Shown: piece after piece, positions 21,234-33,954 of the stretch
How the letters are laid out: every line of letters begins with the position of its first letter
How positions within the stretch are numbered: position 1 is the stretch's first letter
Source: Fasciola hepatica
Lineage: Eukaryota > Platyhelminthes > Trematoda > Plagiorchiida > Fasciolidae
Length of the DNA: 64,000 nt
NCBI GenBank assembly: GCA_948099385.1
Contig: CANUEZ040000028.1
Span: 930,001-994,000 of the forward strand
Direction: 5' to 3'
Translations under genes and position numbers: made by a program
Notes under the pieces: model-generated
What the model saw: the letters and a program-made list of their open reading frames with translations, nothing else
The model's database searches: none
What the model was told of the DNA's origin: nothing

Positions 21234-24104
21234 GATTACTGCACTAGAACTTTCATTTCTCACCCGATGACAAACGCCAGGGCAACAATTCTCTTTTACG
21301 TTATATTGCTTACAATCTATACTACTGTAGCCACAGTTTGCTGACTTTTATAACTATACCTAGTTTAATGCTTGCCGGTTCTCCTAATTTTAGACAATGT
21401 TCCTGTTCTATTGCCAACCAGTCTAAGTTCCTTAGTCTTAGATGTCTCCACAGAAAATAAGTACGTGGCTTCGGACCCTAGGACACTGAGTTCCGCCGTC
21501 TACCACTTTACTCGATCCTTTCACTCCTTTCCCGTTCATCTTGGCTACCACCACTCACCTGGGTTTTATACCCGGCCTCAATTCGCCTTTCTTAATCACC
21601 TCATTCCAGAATCTATTATCCCAGAAGCCCACCTGCTAGTACTTACTTGGTGGCTTTTCCTCTCGTCTCACCTCTGTATCTACCATGCACCAACTACTAT
21701 CATATTCTCTCTTATGCACCACACGATTTCCCATCAGCAGAGCTAAACTCATCTGCACCAGCTAGCCCGGAATGGACTCTGATGGTCTTAGGCATGGCCT
21801 GGCGCTGTATGAGACTGACACACGTATGCTAGCTTGTGCTTTACAACGTTCGTTGTCCTACTCCGCGTGTTGCATAATCCCATCCTGCATTTTCCCAGCC
21901 CATGCTAGCGAAACCCCTGATGTCAACGGCACCCATACCATTGCGTCGTTGGAACGTGGGGAAAACAGACCACCCCCAGCAGTTGCGAAAAAAGACAAAT
22001 ACGCATAAAATTACGATCGGGCGGAGGGGCTATGGAAAGTTCCTATATGGGCTCAACCACCCCTCTGTTAGGAAACAAACAAAAAAATAATAATAATAAT
22101 AATAAAACTGAAAAAAGAGAACAGTGGAAACGAAAAAGACCTCGTGGGATCGATTCGATCTCCAAATACCACTGACATCGGGCTGTGAAGGAATCGGGCA
22201 ACCTTCATCTATGGGAAAGTATCCCATCAGCTCAGACCTGATCCTGCGAAAGGGGAAACCCCACATCGCCCTTGTTCGCTCGACAAGCTTTGGTCTTCAC
22301 GCTCGAGACTGACTGGGGTGACAGCGCACTGGACTCTCCACATACGCTTTCCCATCCCCCGCTCTAAGTTTCAACCACCCCATACCCACCATAAGCGCAC
22401 CTAGCATGCACGTCGACGTCAAATACAATCGCTACCACAGCCCTGACCTTCAACCCATTGACCTGTACAGAGTATCGACGCACCTGACGAATAACGGCAA
22501 CCTCGATGAAGCCCGGAAAAGGAAAAAGAGATAAGAACATAGTGGAAACCGGTTACCTTTTCCATCTATACCCCTCTATCGTCCGTCATCTTTTTTAGAA
22601 AGCGGTCTTCTCGATGTCCTAGCATCCAAGCCACGCTTAGGTTTACAACCCTACCTAACAGTAACCACTGCCTCCTGCCAACTACAATCACTACCGCAGC
22701 CTGCTCACAATTAAGTTAAATCTCTGAAATGCAGACGCAGCAGCCAACCGGGTTTACGCTATCTTGCTAGCCGGTGGTAGTACTTATCAACCCCCTGCAA
22801 CCCTATGTTACTTAAGCTCTCTAATTAGAACCCAGATCAAAGTACGAAATGTAACACTGACAGTCCACATAGACCCAGTCAGTTCATTATTAATTGTCGC
22901 TATTTATTGTCATAACTATCAGCTGGAACCACGTCCAGACTGCTAACACCATTCATTTCAGGTTTGTCGTCGCCCACTCTCTCGGGCACCACTTTCGGTG
23001 ACCAATGTCCACACTTTGACCTGTACCGACAGAGACCTTAATGGCATCTTTTATACCAAACGGGATTGCAATCGGGCCACACGACCTAAAACACCCCCAA
23101 ATGCTTACAAGCAGATTGATAGACGTCTCCTAACGCAACACCTCTACTACTGATGTCACTGTTGGAGGCTTCAGAAATAACAGTTAGCAAGCAACCTTCT
23201 ATTGATTGATTGACACGTCCCTTACCCCGCCTGATGAACCATACCCACGGGATGCTGCACATCGCCTTGGTCTCATGTGAAACAGTCCAATAACAAAGCC
23301 AGAATACGCAACACAGGAATTTTCTCTCATTAAAATCCGATACGTTATCCGAACGCGAGTCCACTTGTCCCTCACATCCTTGGTTCCCAACAATGATGCC
23401 GAAGATCACTGAGAATCAATAAGTAAATATATTTGTCAGCATAACAGAACAATAAGGCGCGAGCCTACAAGGAGATTTTTCGCTCCGTTTTCTCTTCCAA
23501 GATTTCATTTTTCTTTCGATCGGTATCCAGCTTGAAATTGACTCTTCACCAGTTAAAGGCCTTCAAGTTGCGCTGCCTTTTTCTGAATGATAAGGGTTAT
23601 TGATCCCGAACCTAAACTCACCTTATATATGGATTGCTGTTTCCTCCACATTCATCAACGTTGCCTGTCCATTTCCACAAAGTTTCCTCATGTCCCCTCG
23701 TTTCATGATGAACTCTCTCTATTAGAATCGGGAATATCCATCATTCCGGGCCAACTTCATCTCCATAGAGAGCCGCTCTCTTCATATTCACCAAAGTTCA
23801 CGGTTGTACTCCCATTCATTTCTTTAACCTCTCCATGTCCATTACTTATTCCGTGCATAGAACCCGCAATAGGCCTCAGTTACCCACATCTTGCATTATT
23901 ATGACTTATAACGCATCCCTAGCTCTATATTTTCACGATATATTTTGTATTTTCACGGACCACTACCAACCAGTCGAATCCGAAACCAAACCGTATTTGC
24001 CGCGCAAACCTTTATAATTTCAGTCGACTCAAAATATCTCTAGCTATATTGTTTTGCTTCTGACGACTCCACTCGCTTTCTTGAAATTCGTGTATAGTTC
24101 ATTG
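21234..24104 (+). other. Probable LINE 3' untranslated region(s); no genes
   Basis: A pyrimidine-rich stretch follows ORF2 without coding motifs. A (AAT)n run at 22087-22105 or the hairpin tail at 24105-24194 could each be the 3' end of the LINE. The stretch 23700-24104 is colinear with the LINE tail at 1600-2000, so at least that part is LINE 3' sequence. If one element runs to 24194 its 3' untranslated region would be about 3 kb, long for this class, so two tail-to-tail truncated copies are possible. Confidence 0.4.
22087..22105 (+). repeat. (AAT)n microsatellite
   Basis: About six AAT units follow an A-rich run. This may be a LINE 3' tail, since CR1-type LINEs often end in short microsatellites. 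Confidence 0.7.
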
Positions 24105-24194
24105 TTTTGAGTAACGTTGTACACCATGATCATGCGCTTGCGCATGCGTCTCGACCATGGTCGAGAAATATACCATTATTATTATTATTATTTT
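24105..24194 (+). repeat. CR1-like LINE 3' tail hairpin and (ATT)n (copy B)
   Basis: It contains ATGCGC-TT-GCGCAT and the perfect 16-bp palindrome CTCGACCATGGTCGAG, then GAAATATACC and (ATT)n. It is almost the same as copy C at 24585 and is related to copy A at 2001. Such a stem-loop next to a microsatellite is probably the site recognised by the LINE reverse transcriptase. Confidence 0.7.
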
Positions 24195-24584
24195 GTAGGT
24201 TTATTCGTATCCTATTCGTCTCCCCACAGTTCGAGATCTAATGCTCTTGTTTCGTCTACCTGATCGACTACTGAGAAATCCTGTCTTTGTTGAGCGTCGG
24301 AAATTATACCAGTGAAGGTTTATTTCAGAAGGACCCAAAACAAGCTGGATTCGTGATCATGTGTTGCGGATGATAATGTGTTCAGGTAATTAGTCCCAAT
24401 GTAGACAAATGAAGGGCAGGTGCAAGAATTATAGAACAAATTATGAAAGATATATGCTCATCGAGAAGTAATGCAGGGCTTTTAAGTGGAATTACTGATG
24501 GGTTCGAACCAAAGCACGACAAGTTTAAGGGGGATGTTCGGGTTGGAAGTTAAGGGATTCATCGGGGGAAGCTTTAGGAAGTAG

Positions 24585-24665
24585 ACCATGATCATGCGCT
24601 TGCGCATGTGTCTCGACCATGGTCGAGAAATATACCATTATTATTATTATTATTATTATTATTAT
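24585..24665 (+). repeat. CR1-like LINE 3' tail hairpin and (ATT)n (copy C)
   Basis: It has the same hairpins as copy B, with one change (GCGCATG-T in place of GCGCATG-C), and a longer (ATT)n run of about 9-10 units. The similarity to copy B begins abruptly at ACCATGATC, so this is an extremely 5'-truncated insertion of about 55 bp plus tail. Confidence 0.7.
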
Positions 24666-24893
24666 AATTACTCAGATTCTTGTGCATCTGGTGAGGACGG
24701 CTGAAACAGAAGCATGGAGAAAGGGACGTACAATATGAGAGGGGTAGCAAGTTGACGGCCTTTGAAGTGACCGTGGAAAGCAAGGTGAATGAGGGGTCAA
24801 AATAGCCGACCAAGATAGGGCAATCGGCGGAGAGAAGGAACTAGGAGATGAAACGGACTTGGATGCAAAAGACGGCTACAGCCATGGCAAATA

Positions 24894-25217
24894 GTGGGAG
24901 AAATAGGAAAGCAAACAAAAAGTCAGAGGGTTCAGGTAGAAAGCCCCACTAGAAATTCTGAGCTAACTGGTATTAGGGTCCAGAAGTCACCTTCTTCCTC
25001 GTCAAACACTTCAGCCGGGATTCACGAAACCTTTCTTGCTTCTACTCCTAAAAGGCCCACAGGAGTAGTCGACAGCGAAAAATCCCTTCTCACTTCCCCA
25101 AAACTACACCCCTCCCCCCCAAACTACACACTCCCCCAAAGAGCGACAGCGTGTGTCAATAAAACCTACGGGCTTACCCCAGGGCGGCCCTTACTGCTTC
25201 CCTCCGACTGCGGATGA
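24894..25217 (+). pseudogene. Possible LINE ORF1 fragment
   Basis: A hydrophilic frame of about 107 codons is rich in Ser, Thr, Lys and Pro and lies upstream, on the same strand, of the LINE endonuclease fragment at 26.15 kb. The position and composition suit an ORF1 protein, but there is no diagnostic motif. Confidence 0.25.
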
Positions 25218-26153
25218 CGGTTCCCCGAGACAGCATGTTTCTAATGAAATTCCTTCGGCAGCTCCCTAACTTGTCCCCTCTGGCCCTCATTTGAAACCTA
25301 CTGAGATACCATAGTGCACCACCCATGTGCCACTCAAGTCTCGCGCACTTCACAACCTCCCGGAACAAGGAATCAAAGAGATGTCAGTCTCCTATGCTGG
25401 GCCTTATTGCAGGAAACTGTACTGGGGGGCATGAATAACAAAGATAGTTTTACCCCTGGCCAGATTCATTGACGATCAACCGATCAGTGATCTTCACGTA
25501 TCTCTCAGCATGCGAACCTAGATATAGCTTTCAAGAAGACGGTCCAACAATGCTGGAACCCCATGCGTAATAAGTATGAATAGCGTAACGGGCTTCCCGC
25601 GTTGACACTTGACTCTCGACCGGCGGAACCTTCTCCCACTCTGAAAGAGGGTCTCTCATTATTTCTATCTTTCCTACCTCGCTCTCCGTTCAGCTGCCCG
25701 AGTGCTCCGCGTATCACCCCTTCCACCGGTGGACGCCCATTGCCTCACTCAAGTGCTTATTTCTTTTACACTTGCTTTGGGCCAAATACGGACCCGTACC
25801 CTAGGGACGCCCCATACGAACCGTTCCAACCAGCAGTGCGGTGGTGAAACACCTGAGACCCCGTCCTTTATTATTCCAAATGTAGACCCAAGACATCGGT
25901 GAAAATTGCATCCGATAGCTCAAGAGTGCTTGCTTCCCACGCCGATGTTTCTTTTCAGAATCAGTGCTGCGGTCAAGGGATCGTCATTATTATTGCTAAT
26001 GATGACGTCAGGGGAACTCGAAAGTTTATGTTGTTATTAGTCAGTGCACGATCTAATAGGAACGGAATGAAATCCATAAAATAAGCTGCGTTAATAAATG
26101 ATTGTAATTTTGTCTTTCTACCTAATGTTGGGTAACAAACTTCCCTCTAATGG

Positions 26154-26790
26154 ATGACGCCCGCTGCACTTGGCCACAAACCCCTTAGTAAAGGCAGAAC
26201 GCATCAACATGGAGCGAGCTGCCTGATGTACGTGAAGGAAATTCACAGAGAAACAAGCACTCATCATCCTTTCCTGTACAGCATTGTCAATCCTGTGTGG
26301 TTGAGCTTTGAGATCCAAAACCAAGAACTGCTATTCGGCTGCGCATACAGTCCGTCTAGAACTAATCCAGACAGCTTTTACAAATCATCCAGGCGCGTAA
26401 CTCAGTGACCTTCCAAAAGGCCCAAAATTGATCTCGAGTGAATTTAATGCATCAGAGACATGCTGGATATCACTCAATGCACCACACCACTTACCGCCTC
26501 TTTTGAAAGCGATTAGCCCTGAGGATGGACACCACACTTTGCGACCCCAACCAGAAGTGACTACATCCCTCACTTGGTCTTGTCCCTGGGACAAACCCAT
26601 GTGGTAACAACAGTTCAGAATAACCTACCAGAAAGTGACCTCGCGACTGTCACTGCTGCTTCACTGAGACCACAGAAGAGATACAGACGGCACCTCCACA
26701 CAAACCATTTCACAAAGCTAACTGGAAATTATTGTCCTCTCTGGGTCTCCTTCAAAACTGGGTCACTTTTTTTGCGAGCGGATCCTTAGC
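26154..26790 (+). pseudogene. CR1/jockey-type LINE endonuclease fragment
   Basis: The frame 26154-26408 has GASCLMYVKEI (usual GGGxLxYVK), VWLSFEI and ELLFGCAYSPSRTNPD (usual GCxYRPP). A shifted frame gives LISSEFNASETCW, a degraded GDFNAPxxxW box in which Asp is lost. Further downstream LVLSLGQTHVVTTVQNNLPE is the usual LDLVF...LPxSDH region with the SDH altered. So the endonuclease is recognisable but dead. No RT follows, so the copy is truncated at about 26.8 kb. Confidence 0.6.
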
Positions 26791-26810
26791 CGGTGGCAGA
26801 CCAGCTCTGC

Positions 26811-27250
26811 TCCATCTTTGAACTCTGCCTCAGTTTGGTTACCTGGACAAAGCGATTCCCAGTTCGCTATGAGGGCAGTAAAATGCCCACTGTCGGTCCG
26901 AAGTCAGGCAGACTTCAGTGAACCTACCTTAAAAGGAGGGATTTCTCACTGTTCATGCTGCCAAATCGTATATGTGAAACGATAAAGCAGTATTCTGATG
27001 GCCAAATAATACAACGGAAGCAGATTGCTTCATATTATTCCAAGAAAGTGAATACATTACCAAAGCTGACGAAATCGGGGAACCCAAAACCAGCTTCGTC
27101 TACCTCTTCATTTTTGTAATGCCTAGCTCGATAAGCCGCTGAACATGGCAAAGCCCTCAAAAATCAGTAAGCCCCTTCTTTAACTAGTGACATATAATCA
27201 CCCGAAAAGGAGTTCAAGAAACCCTACTTCATTCACCATCAATCACATCA
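26811..27250. other. No recognisable feature
   Basis: This lies between the LINE endonuclease fragment and the BEL LTR. No frame or repeat is recognised. Confidence 0.35.
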
Positions 27251-27251
27251 C

Positions 27252-27630
27252 ATACACTGTTTCACTTGCATGAACTATATTTATCGTTATTCTGACTGTT
27301 TGTTTCATTAAACCACATCTTTGTCACAAATCGGACCCCCAAATTTGCTTCGGGAGTGGGTTGTTTGGATTGAACTTTGCTGTGGCTGCTTTCGGCAATC
27401 TCATTATCCGTTTCCAATCTTCTAATGTAATTTGGCTTCAGTTGTTGATTAGTTATTCATTTTGTAGCATAAGAGCCCAGAGGGAACACTACTGGGGCTT
27501 GGGCATTACTTGGTAAAAATGCTCAATTTGTCGTATATAGTACCTAAGCTACTTGGAATCGACTTTGCTTTGAAGCATGTCGAAATAGGTCCCTACGCGT
27601 GGCTCGAACTTTGGATCGCTGGACTTTGCA
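27252..27630 (+). repeat. BEL/Pao 5' LTR (diverged)
   Basis: It is colinear with the solo LTR at 47569-47942: shared blocks include GTTTGTTT, ATCTTTGTC, TAAGAGCCCAGA-GGAACACTACT, TATATAGTACC, TTGGAATCGACTTTG and GCTGGACTTT. It directly precedes the BEL gag remnant in the same orientation, which identifies it as the 5' LTR. Boundaries are approximate (within about 10 bp). Confidence 0.65.
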
Positions 27631-27733
27631 GTACCCGTTATTCTTGGCGGCCGCTGAGGAAAAAATAATTTAGCAATAACTCGGCAAGCCTTTGCTAATC
27701 AAAGGATAGTACCCTGCAAGTGAAACAAACCCT

Positions 27734-30000
27734 TTGCCTGTAAGTGTTGGTCATTTTTCGTGCTCCGGCTGTAGTAGGCCGGGTTGTCCCGGGGTTAGCT
27801 CGGTCCTTCACAGGGCTAGAGTCGAAGTGAAGGAGGGGCAGGCTGTGCAGCAGTTGGAGCCAGACGGGCGCCGTAAGCCGCTCAAGATGAGGAATGAGAT
27901 GAAAGTGGTGAACTTACTTTGGGCACTCGCCGAAGAAGAAGAAGAAAACCCAGTCACCAGAGGTGAATGCAAGGGAGGTGTAGTGAGCACCGAGCATCTA
28001 TCTCGCTACTCGGGTGATCGCCACGTACAGAACGATGCGCTACAAACAACACCCGTGGTTCCAGTGGCAGAGTCTGCAGTGGATCCCAGTTTGAATTTAC
28101 CTGAAGTGGAACTGGAATCTTTTTAAGGCTGTTCGTCTGCCTATTGGAGGTGTCTGAAACAGTTTAAATATAACGTCGATGGTGGAGTTCGAGACGATGG
28201 CCATAGTTTGCTTTGTTTGATGCATTACCGCAAGGGACAAGCAAGAGTTGCAACTTTGGAACTTAATCTTGCCACCGGAAACGGTATAAAATAGAGCCAT
28301 AGGAATCCTAGAGGACTTGTATGGATAAGGCCGCGTAGAGGCTGGTCTACTGATTGACGGCTTACTGCAAGGTTTGAAGCCTCTGGCGGAGGGTTTAGAA
28401 GCCCTGACCAAGTTGTCAGTGAAGATTCCAAACTGTGAAGTAGTGCTCAAGCAGATGCACTGCATGTCAGACCTTAACTCACTGCAGAACATGAAACGGA
28501 TGACTCGAGTCTTACACACGCACCTTCTGGACTTGTGGGCTAAGACCGTTGATGATATCTCGAGGACAGGATATGAACCCAGGTTTCAGGGTCTGCGGTT
28601 TTCGGTGTCTTTTGAGGCAATGATGGTTAAAATTGGGTTTGGTGAACTGGCTGCCGATAGCAAGGCCCGAGGATATTAGAGATCACCCAGTAGGGAGAAT
28701 TATGTTCAAACCCCTCACACAGAAGAAAGGCTGTCCAATCCAAAATGGGGCAGTTTATTGCTGGCTGCAGCTGATAGGGGCCCGGAATGTAATGAAATGC
28801 ACGCACCTCAGGAGCACCAGCGTCTCCTGTCCCACTATATGCTTGCAGTTGGATAGTCCCCTAAGAAATTCAAACAGGTTGTTCGTGTCTCGTGTGTGAA
28901 CATCCGCGTAGCTACTGTCCTGTTTTCAAGCCGTTTTCAACACTAGGTTGTTAGAAAGAGTACCACCCTGTGCAACTTGTTGCAAGGAAACGGTATACTG
29001 ATTGGGTTATGCGTGTTCCAAACTAGAGTCGCAGCTGGACAAGCTGAGTAGGGATGATGCGAGAGAACCTGGCCAGCAGACCAATACTTGTGCAGCTACT
29101 CTTGGGCCGGAGAGTCTTGTCCGCCTAGGTGCGCTACCAGCAAGGGTCAGCGGACAGGGGCTCTGTGGAGACCTATGCCTTACTCGTCAGCCGGTCCAGT
29201 GTGACTTTACCACGAAAAGCTCTTATGGAGCCAGTGGGCTGGAAGTTATCGCCTACCTTGCTTTCCACTTCCATCGCAAATGGGATTACCGACTTGAATT
29301 CGGAGATAACAGGAGTGATCTCGTGCATAAAGAACCACCCTCCCGTGTTGATAGGCTACTAATTCAAGCAGTTCAGTACTTTCTAAAGGTGGAATATTCA
29401 TCCCAGCCTCCCCCAACACGGCACCAAAGGGAAGGACCTAGAATATTCGAAAGTGTGAACCCTTATAGGTGCCGAGGGTACAGAAGCACTTTGGGCGTTC
29501 GAACAAATATGAGGTAAACGAAAACGACCATGCGTTAAACGGGCAGTTTCGGGACTCTTTGTTCTTGGTCCGGATAACCAGGAACCGACTTTTGCGCGGA
29601 AGGTAAACCAAACCTAGATGGGAATCGATCCCCCAGCCGAACTTATCAATCGACTATACAAAGCCGATTTCTGCGGTGAAAATTCTTCCACAATCTCTCT
29701 CTATAAGATAACCAGGCAGCTGATATAGCTGCCAACGTCATAACCTTGTTGGGCGGACACTATGAAGTTGCACCTCCGCGGGGAACCAATTGGTCGGACA
29801 CCGTTGCGGAAAGTCCCTCATCATCGTCAATCAGTTAAAAGGTCTCTGGGACTTTTCTTGACCATCTTGCCTTGAGTCATCCCAAGAAGTAGCAAAAGCC
29901 CCACGAGTTTTTTCCAACACTCGCATTATGCCCGCTACTCAAAAATACCGGCCGAAGATTGGAATGAAGAGACCATTACCAAGGCAGGAACCGTGCTGCA
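27734..30000 (+). pseudogene. BEL/Pao remnant (gag, protease, N-terminal RT)
   Basis: In several frames: a gag body (EVVLKQMHCMSDLNSLQNMK, then FGELAADSK, 28430-28670), a zinc-knuckle region, a protease-like region at 29170-29330 where TYALLVSRSSVTLPRKA replaces the usual LLDSxSSVTL so that catalytic Asp is Val, ALWAFEQ before the RT (29480), and the RT N-terminal LLGGHYEVAPP (29740). It then stops matching near 30.0 kb. Frameshifts and stops are common. It belongs to a different BEL lineage from the element at 53-59 kb, judging by the gag sequence and LTR. Confidence 0.65.
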
Positions 30001-30129
30001 TACTGTCAGTGGAATTTGGGGAGGATGCTCGCTACGATTCATTTATTTAAGGGTGATGTAAGGGCATCTCAACTGGGCCCGTGATCCTTGATAACAACAT
30101 CAGCAAGCTAGCTTGTATTTTGCCCGATG

Positions 30130-31309
30130 GACCCAAAGGCAAACTATAAGCTACGGCAGCTGAAATCCGCCACTGACTTTCCTGAATCAGTTTTCTCTCA
30201 GATCTTCAAGCACTTCTCAAATAAGAAAAATTCTGTATTCCTCAATCTCCTGACAGGGTCCCAATATCTCTTCCGAACTCCACCCTGCTCGGAGCTGCTG
30301 GCATGAAACACCATTCGTGCAAGTGCGCAAGGCAACCCAAGCTTTCCCAAAGCCACGCTCTTCACTTCCTCCTCATTTCTTCTCTGTCCAGACAGCAGGG
30401 AATTTTATTGAGGCACAACATGTGCTTTCCCCTAACACCACAGACAAGCTAGTTAGGATTACGGCCGACAAGGCTGTCCTTAAAAGAAAAATCTTAGGGG
30501 AAACCATCCAGCCAGTACCTTCTACACGAGCCTCACAATCCGGTCCTCAGCGGAGAGCAGCCTCATTCCAGCAATCACCAGCCCGCAGACATGTGCCATC
30601 CACGCCAGTTGACGCACCTGTCGACCTCGATAGTTTATCACTGAAGGGCCCCTGGCGGCATCCAGAGAAAAGCTGGCTCCTCCAGATGAAGTTTTCACCC
30701 CCACCCGCTCCGTAACTGCCATCTCCCCGACACCGACCATAACTTCATCAAGCAAGTGGCCTTGTGAGGTGCCCGCTACCACTTCCCCGTCTGTCTGTTC
30801 CACATTGGCTCGTCAGCCCGCACCTCTTGTCATTACCAGGTCTTCCGAAGCTTCCGTTGACCTCATAGGGCCGAGGGACCTCGCTAGAGCGTGACTCACC
30901 CCGATCCGACGCTGCAAGCAGACAGATGGGGTCGAGCCTCACATTCAGGATGCCTCTGCCCGGAACCAGCCGTCAAACTGGAGGGCCATGGACCAGCTTC
31001 TAATGACCCGCGGCAGGAACCTTATCGATCCACCCATAAACCTGTGCCCACCAGTCAAAAGGCCACGCTAACTCTCAAGAGTCCATATGGCTCATCTCCC
31101 AAAGCACTTACTGAGGGTTGAACTTGCTACAATAGCAGCCCACTACGTGGCTAGGAAAGAGACAGCCAGAATGCCGACGGCGTCGGAGAACTAACTTACC
31201 AAAGATCTACCAATCAGAGAATGAGTGGCAGAAACTCAAGCTTGAAGGAGCCATTCGGTGCTTACTGCCACCCTTTACGTTGTATCATTGTCCTTATCCC
31301 AGCTTCCAA
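30130..31309 (+). pseudogene. Second CR1-like LINE, ORF1 remnant
   Basis: The frame 30317-30715 aligns with the ORF1 of the 17-kb copy: FVQVRKATQAF for CIRLRKTSL, PPHFFSVQTAGNFIEAQHVL for the FQFTNEVVAKIF region, then VRITADKAVLKRKI for the FPDKTPLQREV block. A Pro/Ser-rich stretch follows and reaches LLPPFTLYHCPYPSFQSM (31261-31315), similar to the PPYLYPPYPPPF region. ORF2 resumes after an insertion, at about 33955. Confidence 0.5.
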
Positions 31310-31315
31310 TCCATG

Positions 31316-33948
31316 GTAATATTATTGGTGTTTTTATTGGCATCTAAAGCACGCTTGGCTACATGATCATGTGGTGCAAGAAAGGTCACAATAGGGACTC
31401 TTGGATACTCAGGTGGGCATATGCAATGCAGAAATTGTGTAGAGGTTTTTGTGGTCGCTTGAAGAAATGCCGAGCAAAGATGAATTTGACGAACGGGTGG
31501 TCACATCATTCAGTAATGAGCAAAATCGGCTTCGTGGTCCACATAAATAAACAAGCGCAGCGGGACTCGAAGAAAAATGCCCGGGAATTGGGATAGGATC
31601 GATATAAAGTCTCAAGAAAGAGTATGATGGCAGAAAAACTCTTGAAAGAATACTGAAGAAAAATTGGAGAAGTTACTGATGGTGACGGATAGTCACTTGA
31701 ACGGGTAGTTCTAATGACCCGTGAAAAAGCAGGAATATTATTCCAAAGGAGTTGCAAGGCTTTCTTCTGGTAGATTAAGTGCGCAGAATAAACAGAAAGT
31801 CCGATGCATCACAACATGGGTACTAGATATCCAGCGAGAGGTTGCGGAGACAGCTAGCACAGTGGAACAGACGCCCAGTAATGGAAACGTGGAGGAGCAG
31901 AGTGATGAAATTTGACAGGTGAGTTAAACGGGATTCAATTGAAGCGTTTGTTCGGGTTAATAATGCCACTAAGTTACTCCGGATGGGTCCGACGCATGCT
32001 GCAATGTATGTACAAGTGGAACAGTGATGGAATAATCGGAGTTTACGAGAGACTGAAACAAGTGCACACGGAGGATTATAGGAGAATGTTTAAGTGAACT
32101 AAAATGATGATAATGCCCGGCAAGTTGAAAACTCGCTGTCAGGCAGTTGGGCCGGCTAACATGCTTGGGGTCGGTTGAAAGTCTGGAGTTCATGCATAAA
32201 TGGTACCGGAAATAACTGCAACCGCTGGAAATTTATAACATATTCGGATAATATCTTGTCGATCGTTCAAAAAGGGAAATTCATCGAGTGGGGTACAAAG
32301 ACTTACTTTGCAGGCTGCGGAATATGAAAGATCGAAAATTTGTCGGCTTATTAGAGAGAAGCCTTTGGCGAGTAGTCCACTTTTTAACGGGTGTGTTGTG
32401 AGGCAGCAACGTGAAACTATATCGGTAAACAGATATGGCAGTGCAAAGTGGTGGCTGGATACTGGTGGGGCGGATATATATAGCAGTCAACCAAAGCTCC
32501 TCAGGAGGAGAGGGACTGTCAGAGTAACGATGAAAACAGGAGGCCGGGGGAAACCAGACAGGCGCAGAGCGAATTGTTAACGTTATGAAGGGTTGGTCGC
32601 GAAATGTCAAAGCGGAAATAGAGGATAAATCGGTACGGGCTGTTTGGCTGCAGCTATCACGAGGTTGTTTGGCTTTTGCAAGAGAGATGAGGGAGTAGTT
32701 GACAGATAAGTTGTAGAAACTATCCCAATTACTTGAACTTTCAATATGGCAGAAAACTTAGTCTCACTAGCTTTACGCACGATATGGGCTGTACACGGCT
32801 ACAGGCAGCAGAACAAATTCCAAATGTATAACCGTGTTTATCGTAATTTCGTGGTTCTAAACAATGCAATACATAAAAATACATAAATGCAATGACTTAC
32901 AGCCAGGTGAGCAACCAAGAGCAACAGTACAGAAAGTTATCTGATAAATCGGGACAGCGCGGTCATAAACGGTCCACTCAGCAAGGAGTCATGCGAAACT
33001 GTAGCGCAGCACGGTTGCGGTACCGATAGTGGGTCAAGAAGCGTAAGTGAGACTTTCTGCAAACTTTTCTAATAAGGGGAATGTACAATAATAGAACAAT
33101 CGAGTCGGGCACGTAACTTAAAATGCTCACGCACCATACGTCGGAAAAGGGTAAATCTGAACTGTGTCAGTACAGTAGAAACAGAGAAGGGGATCACAAG
33201 TATTCGAGGTTCATGAGGCATATACACGCTACTCACGAGTAAGACAAGCGAAGATGTCGTCGAAAATACAAATTACAAAAAGTAATTTACATCAGTGTAC
33301 ATCAGTAGATGAAAGCCGTGTAATGCGTACCATGCGAAAATGGCAGATGAATAAAGCTGCATAACGTGCACAGTTGAAGGTGGCAGTGGTTCAACCGGTA
33401 CGGAATAAGATGCATTAGCCGGCGATGACGGCATTAGGACTAAGGGGCTAGATACAGAGTCAGTTTCACTAATATAACATGAGTGGCGCCTTTGGAGGGA
33501 GTGACTGCCAGTTCGAGGATGTACGAAAGCAGACGGTGTAGTAGGTGGAAAGTGAGTGCACCGTTTATAAAGAGCACTTTGGCAGGTGCGACATGTGATA
33601 GTGATAGAGCGGAGAAGCTGCAAGAGAAATACATCCGAGGCGTTCAAACATGGAGAAAACACGGAGATCTGCGGAATCAGGATAATTCAACGAAATAACA
33701 CTGGGAAGGCTATCGGAGAGACCGTTGAAGTGTGCAGATAATCAGTAACCACCCAGATGACCTCCGGAGGACTACGGGAAAACACTTCAGAGCAAGAAAG
33801 GGTTTGGTTGTTGTGGTGAGTGGAAGAACAGTGACAATAAGTGTGCCTGTGGTTGAGCAGTATTAGCGAGTTTTGACATGGGGAACGGACATGAACACTA
33901 GTGGGGTAGAATAGCGGGCAGGAGTGCAACTCAGGGTACCCAGGCGAT
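31316..33948. mobile_element. Unidentified insertion of about 2.6 kb inside the second CR1 copy
   Basis: The Pro-rich ORF1 part of the CR1 copy stops at 31315 and similar Pro-rich coding sequence resumes at about 33949. TCCATG occurs at both junctions (31310-31315 and 33949-33954), which would fit a 6-bp target duplication. No terminal inverted repeats are seen. The minus strand ends, next to 31316, with AATAAA followed by an AT-rich tail, which hints at a retroposed minus-strand element. None of the short frames inside has a recognisable domain. Confidence 0.35.
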
Positions 33949-33954
33949 TCCATG

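Noticed and set aside
24495..24515. GGTTCGAACC resembling a tRNA T-loop
   Set aside because: No matching acceptor, D-arm or anticodon arm around it.
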